DNA of 64,000 nucleotides. Source: UBA1926 sp002337215. GTDB taxonomy: Bacteria; Planctomycetota; Phycisphaerae; Phycisphaerales; UBA1924. Numbering within the stretch: the stretch's first letter is position 1; each line of letters opens with the position of its first letter. Positions 36,861 to 45,278 of this stretch are shown in pieces. The stretch lies in the NCBI GenBank assembly GCA_963973795.1, contig CAXBAF010000019.1:1-64000 (forward strand), in the 5' to 3' direction. Both the position numbers and the translations under genes were made by a program. The notes below the pieces were generated by a model, which worked only from the letters and a program-made list of their open reading frames with translations, searched no databases and was not told where the DNA came from.

Positions 36861-38364
36861 GCGATGCCTGATGAGGCTGAGTCGGGGGCGTCGGGGCGGT
36901 GTACCCGAGCGCCGCGGCGGCCTCCCACGCGGGCTCGGTCCACGGGGCAATGAGCGTCACACGCTCGAGGAGGCGGCGTTCCCGCGGAGCGAGTTCGGTC
37001 GGCGGCAGCGTCAGCCGGGTCGGCTCGATCTGGTCGAGCAGAGCCTGTCCGGCCTCCGCGGCCTCGGCGCGACGCTCGAGAACGACTCGGTCGATCCAGC
37101 CGAACGCGTCGGCGAGGTGCCCCGCGTTTGGCAGGGTATGCCCGAGGTCTGGAACGTCGAACAGGCGGGCCCGGAAGCCGTCCCGGATGAGCGCGTCGAT
37201 GCGTGCCCCGGATTCGGTGAAGTTGAAATCTCGAACACCGGAGATCGCGGCGATCGGGTGTGGGCGGAGCGTGGTGCCGAGCGGCGGAGCGGGGACCTTG
37301 TGCGACGCGGGCCAGACCGTGCCGCTTCCCGTGGGGACGCGGTGCTGTGAGTTGATCCCGACGACGCAGACCGCGCCGGTGAACACATCGGGCGCCCCTG
37401 CCCAGAGCATCGACGCGAGCCTGCCGCCACCCGACATTCCGCCGACGTAGATCCGTTCGCGGTCGAGCCAGATCGATCGTTCGGCGGATGCGACCGCGTC
37501 GAGCGAGATTTGCAGCCGATCCACAACGGGGCGGGTGTTGCCGGCATTCCGGGAGACCACGACCGCGAGGCCGATTCGCGCAGCTGCTTCGGTGACGGTC
37601 GGTGGTACTGAGCCCCTCTCGGTGGGGTTGATCCAGACGATGAGCCCCATCGGACGCCCCGGGATTGGATCGGGTGGAGGCGTCAGCCGGAAGGACTCCT
37701 GTTCGATCGACCTCGTGAGTGTTCCCGCGAAGAGGGGGTCGCCGCCTCGGCCGAACCGGAGCGAGATCGCCTGCGCGTCGAGACGAATCGGGGACTGGAC
37801 CGACTCGATGAGTCGTGTCGCGGGCGGGCTTGTTGCGGTCTCGTCGTCTGGATCAACAAAACCGGAGTTCAAGAGACCAGATCGACCCAGCGGATCAGGG
37901 CGTGTTGGGCGCCAGCCTCGGCTGATCCGATCGAAGGCGGCGGTGTTCAGCCGGGTTCGCCGATCCGCCGAGATCGCGATCGGCCATCCCTCGGCCGTGC
38001 GACGGACACGCACAGCATGGTCCTCGACGAACGCACCGTGTGTGCGCGGGGCGAGATGCACCGTCCAGCCGCCGATTCGGTCAGGAATGGGACCATCGAT
38101 TCTCGTCTGCGGCTCGATCGCCCGGTTGAGGTCGCGGATCTCCCGCGCGTTCAGCACCGCCGCGATTCCCGCGATCTCCTGGAGCATCGGAGTCGGCGGG
38201 ACCTCCCCTCGCGGAGGTTCGGCCCATGCCGCGGTGACCACGCCATACTGGGCTGGTCGGCTGCCCGCGGTGAAGACGGCGTCCTCCAGAACCTGGCCAG
38301 CCACCGGAGCACACAGAGCACCGAGGGCGATCAGGGCAGCGATTCGGGCGGGTTGAAACTGCAT
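36838..38364 (-). CDS. Secreted alpha/beta-hydrolase-like protein (esterase/depolymerase type)
   Basis: The 508-residue protein has a signal peptide (MQFQPARIAALIALGALC). A large N-terminal region of about 240 residues is not recognised. It is followed by an alpha/beta-hydrolase module: oxyanion-side GLIVWINP, nucleophile elbow YVGGMSGGGRLASML and a late DLGHTL that supplies a histidine. The layout resembles secreted PHB-depolymerase-like esterases. The TTG at 38373 is an alternative start. It sits 13 bases from the stop of the upstream secreted gene, suggesting cotranscription. Confidence 0.65.
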   Translation of the reverse strand: MQFQPARIAALIALGALCAPVAGQVLEDAVFTAGSRPAQYGVVTAAWAEPPRGEVPPTPMLQEIAGIAAVLNAREIRDLNRAIEPQTRIDGPIPDRIGGWTVHLAPRTHGAFVEDHAVRVRRTAEGWPIAISADRRTRLNTAAFDRISRGWRPTRPDPLGRSGLLNSGFVDPDDETATSPPATRLIESVQSPIRLDAQAISLRFGRGGDPLFAGTLTRSIEQESFRLTPPPDPIPGRPMGLIVWINPTERGSVPPTVTEAAARIGLAVVVSRNAGNTRPVVDRLQISLDAVASAERSIWLDRERIYVGGMSGGGRLASMLWAGAPDVFTGAVCVVGINSQHRVPTGSGTVWPASHKVPAPPLGTTLRPHPIAAISGVRDFNFTESGARIDALIRDGFRARLFDVPDLGHTLPNAGHLADAFGWIDRVVLERRAEAAEAGQALLDQIEPTRLTLPPTELAPRERRLLERVTLIAPWTEPAWEAAAALGYTAPTPPTQPHQASPTPPGGP

Positions 38365-38377
38365 TGAGATCAAGGCC

Positions 38378-39331
38378 TCAGGGAAGTCGTTTCAATTCGG
38401 CGTGCTGATCAATCGTCTGTCGCATCGGCGATCCGCCTCCGGCGAGCCCGCCGCCAACTGTCCATACCGTCTTGAGTTGCATCATGCTCGTCTCGATGTG
38501 GCCCTTCTCTTCATCAAAGCGGATCTGTCCCGAGATCGCTCCGGATTCGAGTGTAATCCCGAGCAGGCCCGCGAATCCCGCCCCCTCGTCATCCGGCGGC
38601 GCGAGCGACAGCGTTCCCTCAAGCAGGATCTTCGCGGACCCTCCTGCCGTGTCGATGCCGTCAAAGGTCGCGATGAGGTCGGAGGACAGATCACCCGCGA
38701 GCGGCGACGCGTGGTCGATCTCGACCGGCCATCGCTGGCCTCGCTGCACCGTCCGCCCCGGGATCACCCCCATCGCCTGCTCGATCTGCCGTGCGATCCG
38801 CGGTCCGCGGGTCGGGTCCTGCCGGGCCCCGCTCAACCCCGGCTTGAGGCTGCTGATCGACTCGAGCGGCATGAAGGCGGCGTCCAGCGTTTCGGCGGCA
38901 CCCTCGACATCCGAGACCGTCCCATCGTCCGCGATCGTGAACCGGATGGATTTCCCCACGAAGCCCACGAACGGGCCGATCATCAGAGACTGGGCCGCCG
39001 CCGGGTCGGGCGTCGCCGAGTCGTAGCGAACGGGAGGCTCGCCGTCCCGCGATACCGTAATCCCGATTTGTTCGAATGCCCGCTCGATCCGGGCGCCGGC
39101 GTCAGATTCACCGATCAGGCTTTCGGTGTAGGTGATCCTCCGCTGCCATTTCAGTTCGGACTCGATCGGCCCGGAGATCGTCTGGTGCATCGATTCGGAT
39201 ATTTCGTACCGCAAGGGTTCGCCGGGGGACCAGCGGTAGACCAGGCGTGCCGATTGGCCGGAGGCGGGCACGGCGGAGATTGCGACGGTGATGGTCAAGA
39301 GGATGGGGAGCAGGGCGCGAATCGTCGTCAT
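38378..39331 (-). CDS. Secreted protein, probably DUF6263-like
   Basis: The 317-residue protein has a Sec signal (TTIRALLPILLTITVAISAVPASG) and then a beta-rich body with RLVYRWSPGEPLRYEISESMHQ, a pattern of DUF6263-type exported proteins of unknown function found in Bacteroidota and Planctomycetota. A GGAGGA Shine-Dalgarno lies four bases before the ATG at 39331, which fixes the start against a longer frame. The repeated design (RYEIS..., KMS-like segments, final MRQTIDQHAEL) suggests a lipid- or peptide-binding beta sandwich; this is inference. Confidence 0.65.
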   Translation of the reverse strand: MTTIRALLPILLTITVAISAVPASGQSARLVYRWSPGEPLRYEISESMHQTISGPIESELKWQRRITYTESLIGESDAGARIERAFEQIGITVSRDGEPPVRYDSATPDPAAAQSLMIGPFVGFVGKSIRFTIADDGTVSDVEGAAETLDAAFMPLESISSLKPGLSGARQDPTRGPRIARQIEQAMGVIPGRTVQRGQRWPVEIDHASPLAGDLSSDLIATFDGIDTAGGSAKILLEGTLSLAPPDDEGAGFAGLLGITLESGAISGQIRFDEEKGHIETSMMQLKTVWTVGGGLAGGGSPMRQTIDQHAELKRLP

Positions 39332-39506
39332 GCGGTCCTCCGGCGGGGTTTCAATCAACCCGATCCGGCGTCGGATCGTGCGGGGTGGCGCGTCTCGGCG
39401 GGCGAATTGAAAATCGGAAGCCCCGCGGCATCCCGTCCGGCTTGACGCGACCCGAAAGACGGATACCCTTGTCCCTGCCTCGGGCTGCACCCGATGCGAC
39501 ATCCGA

Positions 39507-39579
39507 TCCCCGATAGCTCAATTGGTAGAGCGAGCGGCTGTTAACCGCTAGGTTGTAGGTTCGAGTCCTACTCGGGGAG
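39507..39579 (+). tRNA. tRNA-Asn(GUU)
   Basis: The acceptor stem TCCCCGA (39507-39513) pairs with TCGGGGA (39572-39578); discriminator G at 39579. The anticodon stem AGCGG/CCGCT encloses CTGTTAA, with anticodon GTT (39540-39542). The T-arm GTTCGAGTC is standard. The gene is 73 bases without CCA and is the last chromosomal landmark before the lower-G+C region. Confidence 0.97.
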
Positions 39580-39586
39580 CTTCCAT

Positions 39587-39617
39587 CCGGCCCGCGAAAG
39601 CGGGCCGGTTTTGTTTT
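39587..39617 (+). terminator. Rho-independent terminator of tRNA-Asn
   Basis: A 9-bp stem CCGGCCCGC (39587-39595) with GCGGGCCGG (39600-39608), loop GAAA, is followed by TTTTGTTTT. It lies eight bases after the tRNA and is a textbook intrinsic terminator. Confidence 0.93.
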
Positions 39618-39779
39618 ACGGGTCGGGCGGGCCACGCAGATCGGTACGGCTCCCGCAAGCGGCCGCCTTGGCGGGACTTGTGGCAGCGGAAAATGGCTGG
39701 GCGACTCTCAGTTCTGGCGGGTGCATCGGGCGGGCGACCGTGACGCTGGGCGTTCCGGTCCGGCTCCCGGCCGAACCTC

Positions 39780-40709
39780 TCAAACTCTCTGCGACTCTCG
39801 GTTGACAGCGTGGCCGGTTCGACGGGGGGTATCGGTCGGGGGTGCGAGCGGAGGCGCTGGTTTAAAATTTGGTGTCAATCGACCGCCGACGGGCGTCAGG
39901 TACGTCGGCTTGCAGAACTGGAACTGCATCTGGGTGGGTCGGGGCAGCCTCAGACTCGCCTTTCGCATTCGACGATGATGTTCATTGACTATCGCCACAA
40001 TCCGGGACAACTCGGAGACTGGGAGACTCCGTCGGCCGTAGTGACTCTTAGCAACTGCGGCCAACTCTTCGATGTCGACCCGCCGAGCGATTGAGACCAG
40101 TCGATCCACGAGCCGGGAGGAGAGCGAGAAGTCTGTCTTCATCGCCATCGCAATAGCTCGCACGAATGTGAGCGTCTCGCAGAACTGGATATCAAAGTTC
40201 AGATCGATTTCACGGCGCGCCACTGACTCGATAAATCGCTGCTCAAAGATCTCGCGGCCGTACCCTCCTCGCGGACTCGTCGATACGACTGCTGCCTCGA
40301 TGGTAAACGGCGTGGTCTTCGGAAGGTCACCTGCCTCTGAGCCGATGAGTGGGAACTCACGAAAGGCCCATGTCTGAGACGTGGGCCACACATCCAGGAC
40401 CTCGTACGCCGTCTCAAGCCGAAACCCGCCGAAACGGGTCGTTCTCACAATCCAGCGCGATAGCGCCTGCTTCAACTCTTCCTCGCCTGCCCCTGACACC
40501 ACGACGTCGATATCTCGCGGCTGTACCCATGGACCATGCAAAACCACATCACGGATAGTGCCGCCAAAGAAGTACGCGCTAAAGCCTTCGCGATGCAAGA
40601 TCGCAAGAGGGTCATGCTCCCGCGGAACTCGACTCCGTCGGATTGCGACGAAGCGACGCATCGCTTCGCGTAGTTCAGACACGTCATGAGGCACGCGGCG
40701 CTCACGCAT
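39780..40709 (-). CDS. Nucleotidyltransferase with a polyA-polymerase/CCA-enzyme head domain
   Basis: The 309-residue protein has the class II nucleotidyltransferase signature FFGGTIRDVVLHG (about residues 47-59) and the metal-binding DxD at Asp66/Asp68 (PRDIDVVV), followed by RFGGFRLE. It lacks the tRNA-binding neck and body of CCA-adding enzymes, so it is not the housekeeping tRNA nucleotidyltransferase. The start overlaps the dGTPase stop by eight bases, indicating coupled expression. G+C is lower than in the neighbouring chromosome. Function is unknown: modification of a nucleic acid, nucleotide or protein is possible. A role with the dGTPase in phage defence is a hypothesis. Confidence 0.75.
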   Translation of the reverse strand: MRERRVPHDVSELREAMRRFVAIRRSRVPREHDPLAILHREGFSAYFFGGTIRDVVLHGPWVQPRDIDVVVSGAGEEELKQALSRWIVRTTRFGGFRLETAYEVLDVWPTSQTWAFREFPLIGSEAGDLPKTTPFTIEAAVVSTSPRGGYGREIFEQRFIESVARREIDLNFDIQFCETLTFVRAIAMAMKTDFSLSSRLVDRLVSIARRVDIEELAAVAKSHYGRRSLPVSELSRIVAIVNEHHRRMRKASLRLPRPTQMQFQFCKPTYLTPVGGRLTPNFKPAPPLAPPTDTPRRTGHAVNRESQRV

Positions 40710-42153
40710 TCCGGAGGCTCTTGTGAAGTGAAGCTGCGTATCCGTCAGTCATTCCAGCAACATAGTCAGTGATGAGCATCAGCTTAAGATAGTGCCGCCA
40801 AACTGCCGCGTCCGTGCCTGTAGGGACGGGCGTTTTCCACGAATGCTCAAACAGCGACCGGTAATTGCGCGAGAGCAAGCTGTATGCCTTGCCTTGCGCC
40901 GTCTTGGGCTTGGGCGGATCACCATCGAAATGCTCGACTCCACGCCAGAGCACATCCAGAAGGCCGTGGAGAATCGTCTCGCCCCGGAGTTCAAGTTCGA
41001 CAGTCGGACGCTTGTTGTAGACCCGCTCCCTCCCGATCTTCTTGCATCTAGCGATGAGCCGTTCAGCCGGGAGTTTGCCTTTCTCGTCGAGAAGCTCGCC
41101 TCCAAACGTACCGGTCATAATCGTCTCGTAGTTTTTTGCGAAAGCCGAAGCTGCCGCACTAATCGCCATTCCTTGCGCGGCAACGCGAAACTGTACTGAG
41201 CACGCTTCACCCTCGGCATCCCCAAGATCAAGTCCGGATTGCTTCGCTCGATTAATTATGAAGCCTTGTGCGTTTCTCGCGACTTCTTGGAGGTCCTCCT
41301 CTTCGAGGGCTTCTATGAAGTCTCCCCAACTGATGACACCTTTACGAATTCCATCTTCTACGTCACAGATAGAGTACACCGAGTCATCCGCGGCTTCGAC
41401 GAGGTACGCGATTGGATTGCGAGCTGGCCCGGTACCTGTCTCATTGCGGACGAGCTCAACAATATGTTGTTCCGTCTGGCAGAAACCCGGCTTTGCCCGC
41501 GATTTGTCCGGGCCATCCTTGTCGGCTTCGCGGCTTGCAGCCACATACTTCATGCTCGCCGACAGTGTCCCGGCTGTCAGGTTGAGACCGTGACTATCGG
41601 CAAGAATCTGCAGGCTTGCGAGAAGCCTTGTGGTTCGCGCGTTGCCTTCGAACTTCAAGAGGTCGTCAGCAAGCTCCGGATGGCCGTTCAATGGATCGAT
41701 CGCCTGCTCACCAATGCCAGACGCGAACCACGCGCCGATAGCGGCCTCACCAAAGTGGCCGAAAGGCGGGTTCCCTAGGTCGTGAACCAAAGCGGCTGTT
41801 GCTGCGATGTTCTGGATGTCGTCGAGCCGTTCCTCGATCTCGTGACGTGCTGGCTCTGGCAACCGCACTTCAATCTGGTTGGTGGGCATCGCAACGGCCT
41901 TCACAAGGCCTCTCGCGACACTTGCGACTTCAAGCGAATGCGTCAAGCGTGTTCGGACAAAGTCGTTTGGATCGAGAGGGAAGACCTGGGTTTTGTCCTT
42001 GAGCCGCCTGATCGGGCTTGAGAACACGATCCGGTCGTAGTCCCTCTCGAACTCCGTGCGATGGTCGCCCGTGGAGCCACCATCGCCGCGGAGCTCGCGT
42101 ACACGCTTCGTGCTCAAGAGCTGAGTCCAGTTCATACCAATATCGCTTGACAT
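40702..42153 (-). CDS. dgt: Deoxyguanosinetriphosphate triphosphohydrolase-like HD-domain protein
   Basis: The 483-residue protein carries the HD phosphohydrolase motifs of dGTPases: RRLKDKTQVFPL, RTRLTHSLEVASVARG with His72, and VHDLGNPPFGHFGEAAI with His124-Asp125; a final Asp lies in EAADDSVYSICDVED. Dgt enzymes hydrolyse dGTP (or other dNTPs) to the nucleoside and tripolyphosphate, and some act as phage-defence proteins by depleting dNTPs. It is first in a two-gene minus-strand unit. Sampled sequence inside it is about 53% G+C, well below the flanks. A housekeeping role cannot be ruled out. Confidence 0.88.
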   Translation of the reverse strand: MSSDIGMNWTQLLSTKRVRELRGDGGSTGDHRTEFERDYDRIVFSSPIRRLKDKTQVFPLDPNDFVRTRLTHSLEVASVARGLVKAVAMPTNQIEVRLPEPARHEIEERLDDIQNIAATAALVHDLGNPPFGHFGEAAIGAWFASGIGEQAIDPLNGHPELADDLLKFEGNARTTRLLASLQILADSHGLNLTAGTLSASMKYVAASREADKDGPDKSRAKPGFCQTEQHIVELVRNETGTGPARNPIAYLVEAADDSVYSICDVEDGIRKGVISWGDFIEALEEEDLQEVARNAQGFIINRAKQSGLDLGDAEGEACSVQFRVAAQGMAISAAASAFAKNYETIMTGTFGGELLDEKGKLPAERLIARCKKIGRERVYNKRPTVELELRGETILHGLLDVLWRGVEHFDGDPPKPKTAQGKAYSLLSRNYRSLFEHSWKTPVPTGTDAAVWRHYLKLMLITDYVAGMTDGYAASLHKSLRNA

Positions 42154-42425
42154 GTGCCCATTGTATCGCCGCCAGACGGTGGTCGCGAAGCGGCTTCACC
42201 CACACGTACGGGGGCGTAAACGCTTGATTGGAGACACCCTCGGCCATGCTCAGCATGTGTCTGAGCAGGTGCTGATTGCTTTGAGATGTCCACTAGCGAT
42301 TTGGAAGACAGCAGCTAAACGCAGGGTTCCGATCGACCCCCGCCACTTTGCCATAGCTTCGCGTAGATGGTCGGTGATACGTCGCCCGTGGCGGGCGGCG
42401 GTGAGACCACTTCAGCGAGCGGTAC
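42154..42425. other. Intergenic region at the left edge of the recombinase module
   Basis: This 272-base gap separates the divergent dgt and prophage-type genes and is a reasonable place for promoters of both and for the left attachment site. No tRNA, long repeat or clear consensus promoter is visible. Short open frames in it have no recognisable product. Confidence 0.5.
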
Positions 42426-42623
42426 ATGACCATGGACCACGACGACGTGGCGGTGCGCGATGATCTCGCGCCCGCGGAGCGGCTCCGCGCGATCGCGGAC
42501 ATCCTGGACGAGGGCGTCGGTCGCTGGCGTGACGACCGGCGTCGTCTCGGCGATCTCCGACAATCCTCCGAAGATGGACTTGAACTCTCCGACCTCGCTC
42601 GCCCTGATGGGACGCGTGGTTAA
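42426..42623 (+). CDS. Small conserved protein of DUF2924/recombinase modules
   Basis: The 65-residue acidic protein (MTMDHDDVAVRDDLAPAERL at the start, then RAIADILDEGVGRW) resembles small proteins that sit just upstream of DUF2924 and recombinase genes in prophages, where a LxPxERLRAIAxILxxG pattern recurs. Its function is unknown. An alternative start is the ATG two codons later (42432). It ends 26 bases before the DUF2924 start. Confidence 0.55.
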   Translation: MTMDHDDVAVRDDLAPAERLRAIADILDEGVGRWRDDRRRLGDLRQSSEDGLELSDLARPDGTRG

Positions 42624-42648
42624 CGCGAGCGCGAAACGGAGAGTGCGT

Positions 42649-43158
42649 ATGGCGACGGACATCGAGAACACGGTCAAGGAGCTCGGCAAGCTGACCGTCC
42701 CGCAACTCAAGCAGCGGTATGCCGAGATTTTCGGCGAGCCGACGCGGACGAGCCACAAGCAGTACCTCATCAAGCGGATCGTCTGGCGGATGCAAGCACT
42801 CAAGCAGGGCGGGCTTTCGGAGCGGGCGATGCGCCGAGCCGCGGAGCTGGCTGACGACGCGGAACTTCGACTGACAGCACCGCCGAGCCGGTCCACAGCG
42901 ACCGGGCCGGTCGTCACCGCAGCGTTCGACGCCGGGCGGTCGGCGGACTTCCCGAAGCCCGGCGCCGTGCTCCGACGCGAGTACAAGGGCCGGGCGATCC
43001 TGGTGAAGGTGCTGCCGCGAGGGTTCGAGTATGAGGGCGAGGTGTATCGGTCACTGACGGCGATCGCGCGCCATATCACCGGCGCCCACTGGAACGGCGT
43101 GAACTTCTTTGGCTTGCCTTCGTCGAAGCGACGGGCGATTGACAAGGAGACTGGATGA
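42649..43158 (+). CDS. DUF2924 domain protein
   Basis: The 169-residue protein fits DUF2924: an N-terminal helical part (KELGKLTVPQLKQRYAEIFG, then RTSHKQYLIKRIVWRMQ) and a C-terminal PGAVLRREYKGRAILVKVLP segment followed by GFEYEGEVYRSLTAIARHIT. DUF2924 genes typically sit beside phage-type serine recombinases, possibly as DNA-binding accessory factors. The start at 42649 has GGAGAG six bases upstream. Its stop overlaps the recombinase start (ATGA). The role in integration or excision is inferred from this constant association. Confidence 0.85.
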   Translation: MATDIENTVKELGKLTVPQLKQRYAEIFGEPTRTSHKQYLIKRIVWRMQALKQGGLSERAMRRAAELADDAELRLTAPPSRSTATGPVVTAAFDAGRSADFPKPGAVLRREYKGRAILVKVLPRGFEYEGEVYRSLTAIARHITGAHWNGVNFFGLPSSKRRAIDKETG

Positions 43159-44720
43159 GCACGAAGCGGGGCAAGCCGGGATCTGGGCCGCCGACGATCC
43201 GCTGCGCGATCTACACGCGCAAGAGCACGGAGGAAAGGCTCGAGCAGGAGTTCAACTCGCTGGATGCGCAGCGCGAGAGCGCCGAGGCGTACATCGCGAG
43301 CCAGAAAGCAGAGGGCTGGGTCTGCCTGCCGGACCGGTACGACGACGGTGGGTTCACCGGCGGGAACATGGAGCGGCCCGCGCTCAAGCGGCTGATGGCC
43401 GATATGGAAGCCGGACGCGTCGACTGCATCGTGGTCTACAAGGTAGATCGGCTGAGCCGGTCGCTCATGGACTTCGCGCGGATGATGGAACTGTTCGAAC
43501 GGCAGCGGATCTCGTTCGTATCCGTGACGCAGCAGTTCAACACGACGCAGTCGATGGGCCGGCTGACCCTGAACATCCTGCTGAGCTTCGCGCAGTTTGA
43601 GCGTGAGATCATCTCCGAGCGGACGCGGGACAAGATCGCGGCCGCCCGGCGGAAGGGGAAATGGTCCGGCGGGCGATCGGTGATCGGGTACGACATCAAC
43701 CCGGAGACGAAACGACTCGTCGTGAACGATGAAGGCGCGAAGCTAGTCCGGGAGATCTTCGATCTGTACCTGAAACATCGGTCGCTTCTCGCGGTCAGCC
43801 GTGAGTTCAACGACCGCGGGCTCACGACCAAGCGGGTCGTGACCAAGCGGGGTAAGGTGTACGGCGGCCGGCCGTGGGATAAGTCCGCGGTGCTAGCGGT
43901 GCTGACAAACGTGCTCTACATCGGGCGGGTCCGGTACAAGACCGAGACGTACCCGGGCGAGCACGACCCGATCATCGATGAGGCTGTTTGGACCACGACA
44001 CAGGAAACACTCCGGTTCAACGGGCGGACCGGCGGGATGCACCGGCGGAACAAGCATTCGGCGCTACTGAAGGGGCTGCTGCACTGCGCCCCGTGCGGCA
44101 GCGCGATGGGGCACACGGCGACGGTCAACAGCGGTAAGGACCGCGTCTATCGGTACTACGTGTGCTACAAGGCGCAGAAGCAAGGCTGGGATGCGTGCCC
44201 GTGCAAGTCGCTGCCTGCCGAGCAGATCGAACGGTTCGTGGTCGAGCGGGTGCGCGAGACTTGCAGCGACCCCGAGGTGCGGTCTCGGACGCTGGCCGCA
44301 TGCCGCCGTGCTTCCGAGGCGAAACGTGAAGCGGCTGAAACGCAGGTTGCCGCGGCCGAGCGGGATGCCGCTCGCATCCAACGTGATTTGGGGCGTGTCG
44401 CGGGTGACGCCGCCGCGAGCCCGCACGCTGCGGCGCGCCTGGCGGATCTGCACGCGGGACTCGCCGACGCCCAGCAGCGGGCGGACGATGCCAACACCAT
44501 GATCGCCGAGGTGGAGGCCGAGATGGTGCTCCCCGAGGAGGTCGACGCCGCGCTTGAGGACTTCGACGGTGTGTGGTCCCGGCTGTCCCCGAAACAGCAG
44601 GTGCGGCTGGTGAGACTGCTCGTGCAGCGGGTGGACTACGACGCGGAGAAGGGCTCGGTCTCGATCGCGTTTCACCCGCTGGGACTCCGTCGGTTGGTTG
44701 ATCGTGAGGTGATGGCATGA
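43155..44720 (+). CDS. Large serine recombinase (integrase)
   Basis: The 521-residue protein has a resolvase catalytic domain with the nucleophile in IYTRKSTEER (Ser24), VDCIVVYKVDRLSRSLMDF and FEREIISERTRDKI. A recombinase domain (EIFDLYLKHRSLLAVSREFN) and a zinc-ribbon (CAPCGS, then CYKAQKQGWDACPC) follow, with a coiled coil at about residues 380-470. Such enzymes insert phage genomes at an attB site, usually inside a gene rather than a tRNA. The gene starts within the DUF2924 stop and overlaps the next start, forming a three-gene unit that is the best candidate for the element's integration machinery. Confidence 0.93.
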   Translation: MSTKRGKPGSGPPTIRCAIYTRKSTEERLEQEFNSLDAQRESAEAYIASQKAEGWVCLPDRYDDGGFTGGNMERPALKRLMADMEAGRVDCIVVYKVDRLSRSLMDFARMMELFERQRISFVSVTQQFNTTQSMGRLTLNILLSFAQFEREIISERTRDKIAAARRKGKWSGGRSVIGYDINPETKRLVVNDEGAKLVREIFDLYLKHRSLLAVSREFNDRGLTTKRVVTKRGKVYGGRPWDKSAVLAVLTNVLYIGRVRYKTETYPGEHDPIIDEAVWTTTQETLRFNGRTGGMHRRNKHSALLKGLLHCAPCGSAMGHTATVNSGKDRVYRYYVCYKAQKQGWDACPCKSLPAEQIERFVVERVRETCSDPEVRSRTLAACRRASEAKREAAETQVAAAERDAARIQRDLGRVAGDAAASPHAAARLADLHAGLADAQQRADDANTMIAEVEAEMVLPEEVDAALEDFDGVWSRLSPKQQVRLVRLLVQRVDYDAEKGSVSIAFHPLGLRRLVDREVMA

Positions 44721-45139
44721 ACGAGGACGGTGTGCGGATCGAATATGCGGTGCACTTCACCCGGGGCCGGCACGGGCAGTTGGACTTGCAGCCAGGAGAA
44801 GCGCCGCCAGAGCCGGACGCGGAGGCCGGAGCGGTGCCGCGTATCGCCAAGCTGATGGCGCTCGCCATCCGGTTCGATGGGCTGGTGCGCCGTGGTGAAG
44901 TCGCGGACTTCGCCGAGATTGCGGCGTTGGGGCACGTCACCCGAGCCCGTGTCAGTCAGATCGTGAACCTGCTGAACCTGGCCCCGGATATCCAGGAGGC
45001 GATCCTGTTCCACGAGCCTGTGCGAGGAGAGCGGGACGCGATCCCCGAGCGGCGGGTGCGGGCGATAGCTGGCGAACCAGACTGGGATGCGCAGCGAGAT
45101 ATGTGGCACAGCCGGGCCGAATCACACAGAAATGAGTGA
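44717..45139 (+). CDS. Helix-turn-helix protein of the recombinase module
   Basis: The 140-residue protein starts inside the recombinase stop (ATGA). Its middle is a helix-turn-helix: EVADFAEIAALGHVTRARVSQI then VNLLNLAPDIQEAILF, in the style of ParB/KorB or sigma-type DNA-binding segments. It could act as a recombination directionality factor or as a repressor of the module. Small HTH genes of this type often follow DUF2924 and recombinase. The N-terminal 45 residues have no recognised fold. Confidence 0.72.
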   Translation: MNEDGVRIEYAVHFTRGRHGQLDLQPGEAPPEPDAEAGAVPRIAKLMALAIRFDGLVRRGEVADFAEIAALGHVTRARVSQIVNLLNLAPDIQEAILFHEPVRGERDAIPERRVRAIAGEPDWDAQRDMWHSRAESHRNE

Positions 45140-45278
45140 TGGAGACCTATCGGGGCATCAAGATCTAGATGCATGCGTCGCCGCTCCCGCCACCCGCTGT
45201 ATGCGGTAATATTTGGTAGCGGCCTATTCGGGCACGGGGTGACCAAGCCGGGCCGCCATCAAGTCGATGGCAGGCATC

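Noticed and set aside
39507..39579. tRNA-Asn as the attachment site of the prophage
   Set aside because: No duplicate of the tRNA 3' end was seen in the window, and the element encodes a serine recombinase, which usually does not target tRNAs. It cannot be excluded because the right end is not visible.
39611..39805. 64-residue frame after the tRNA-Asn terminator
   Set aside because: Begins inside the T-tract of the terminator, has no Shine-Dalgarno and no recognisable domain; I considered an integrase remnant but see no recombinase motif.
42315..43145. 276-residue minus-strand frame across the DUF2924 gene
   Set aside because: Shadow of the DUF2924 gene; product is low-complexity Ser/Arg/Pro.
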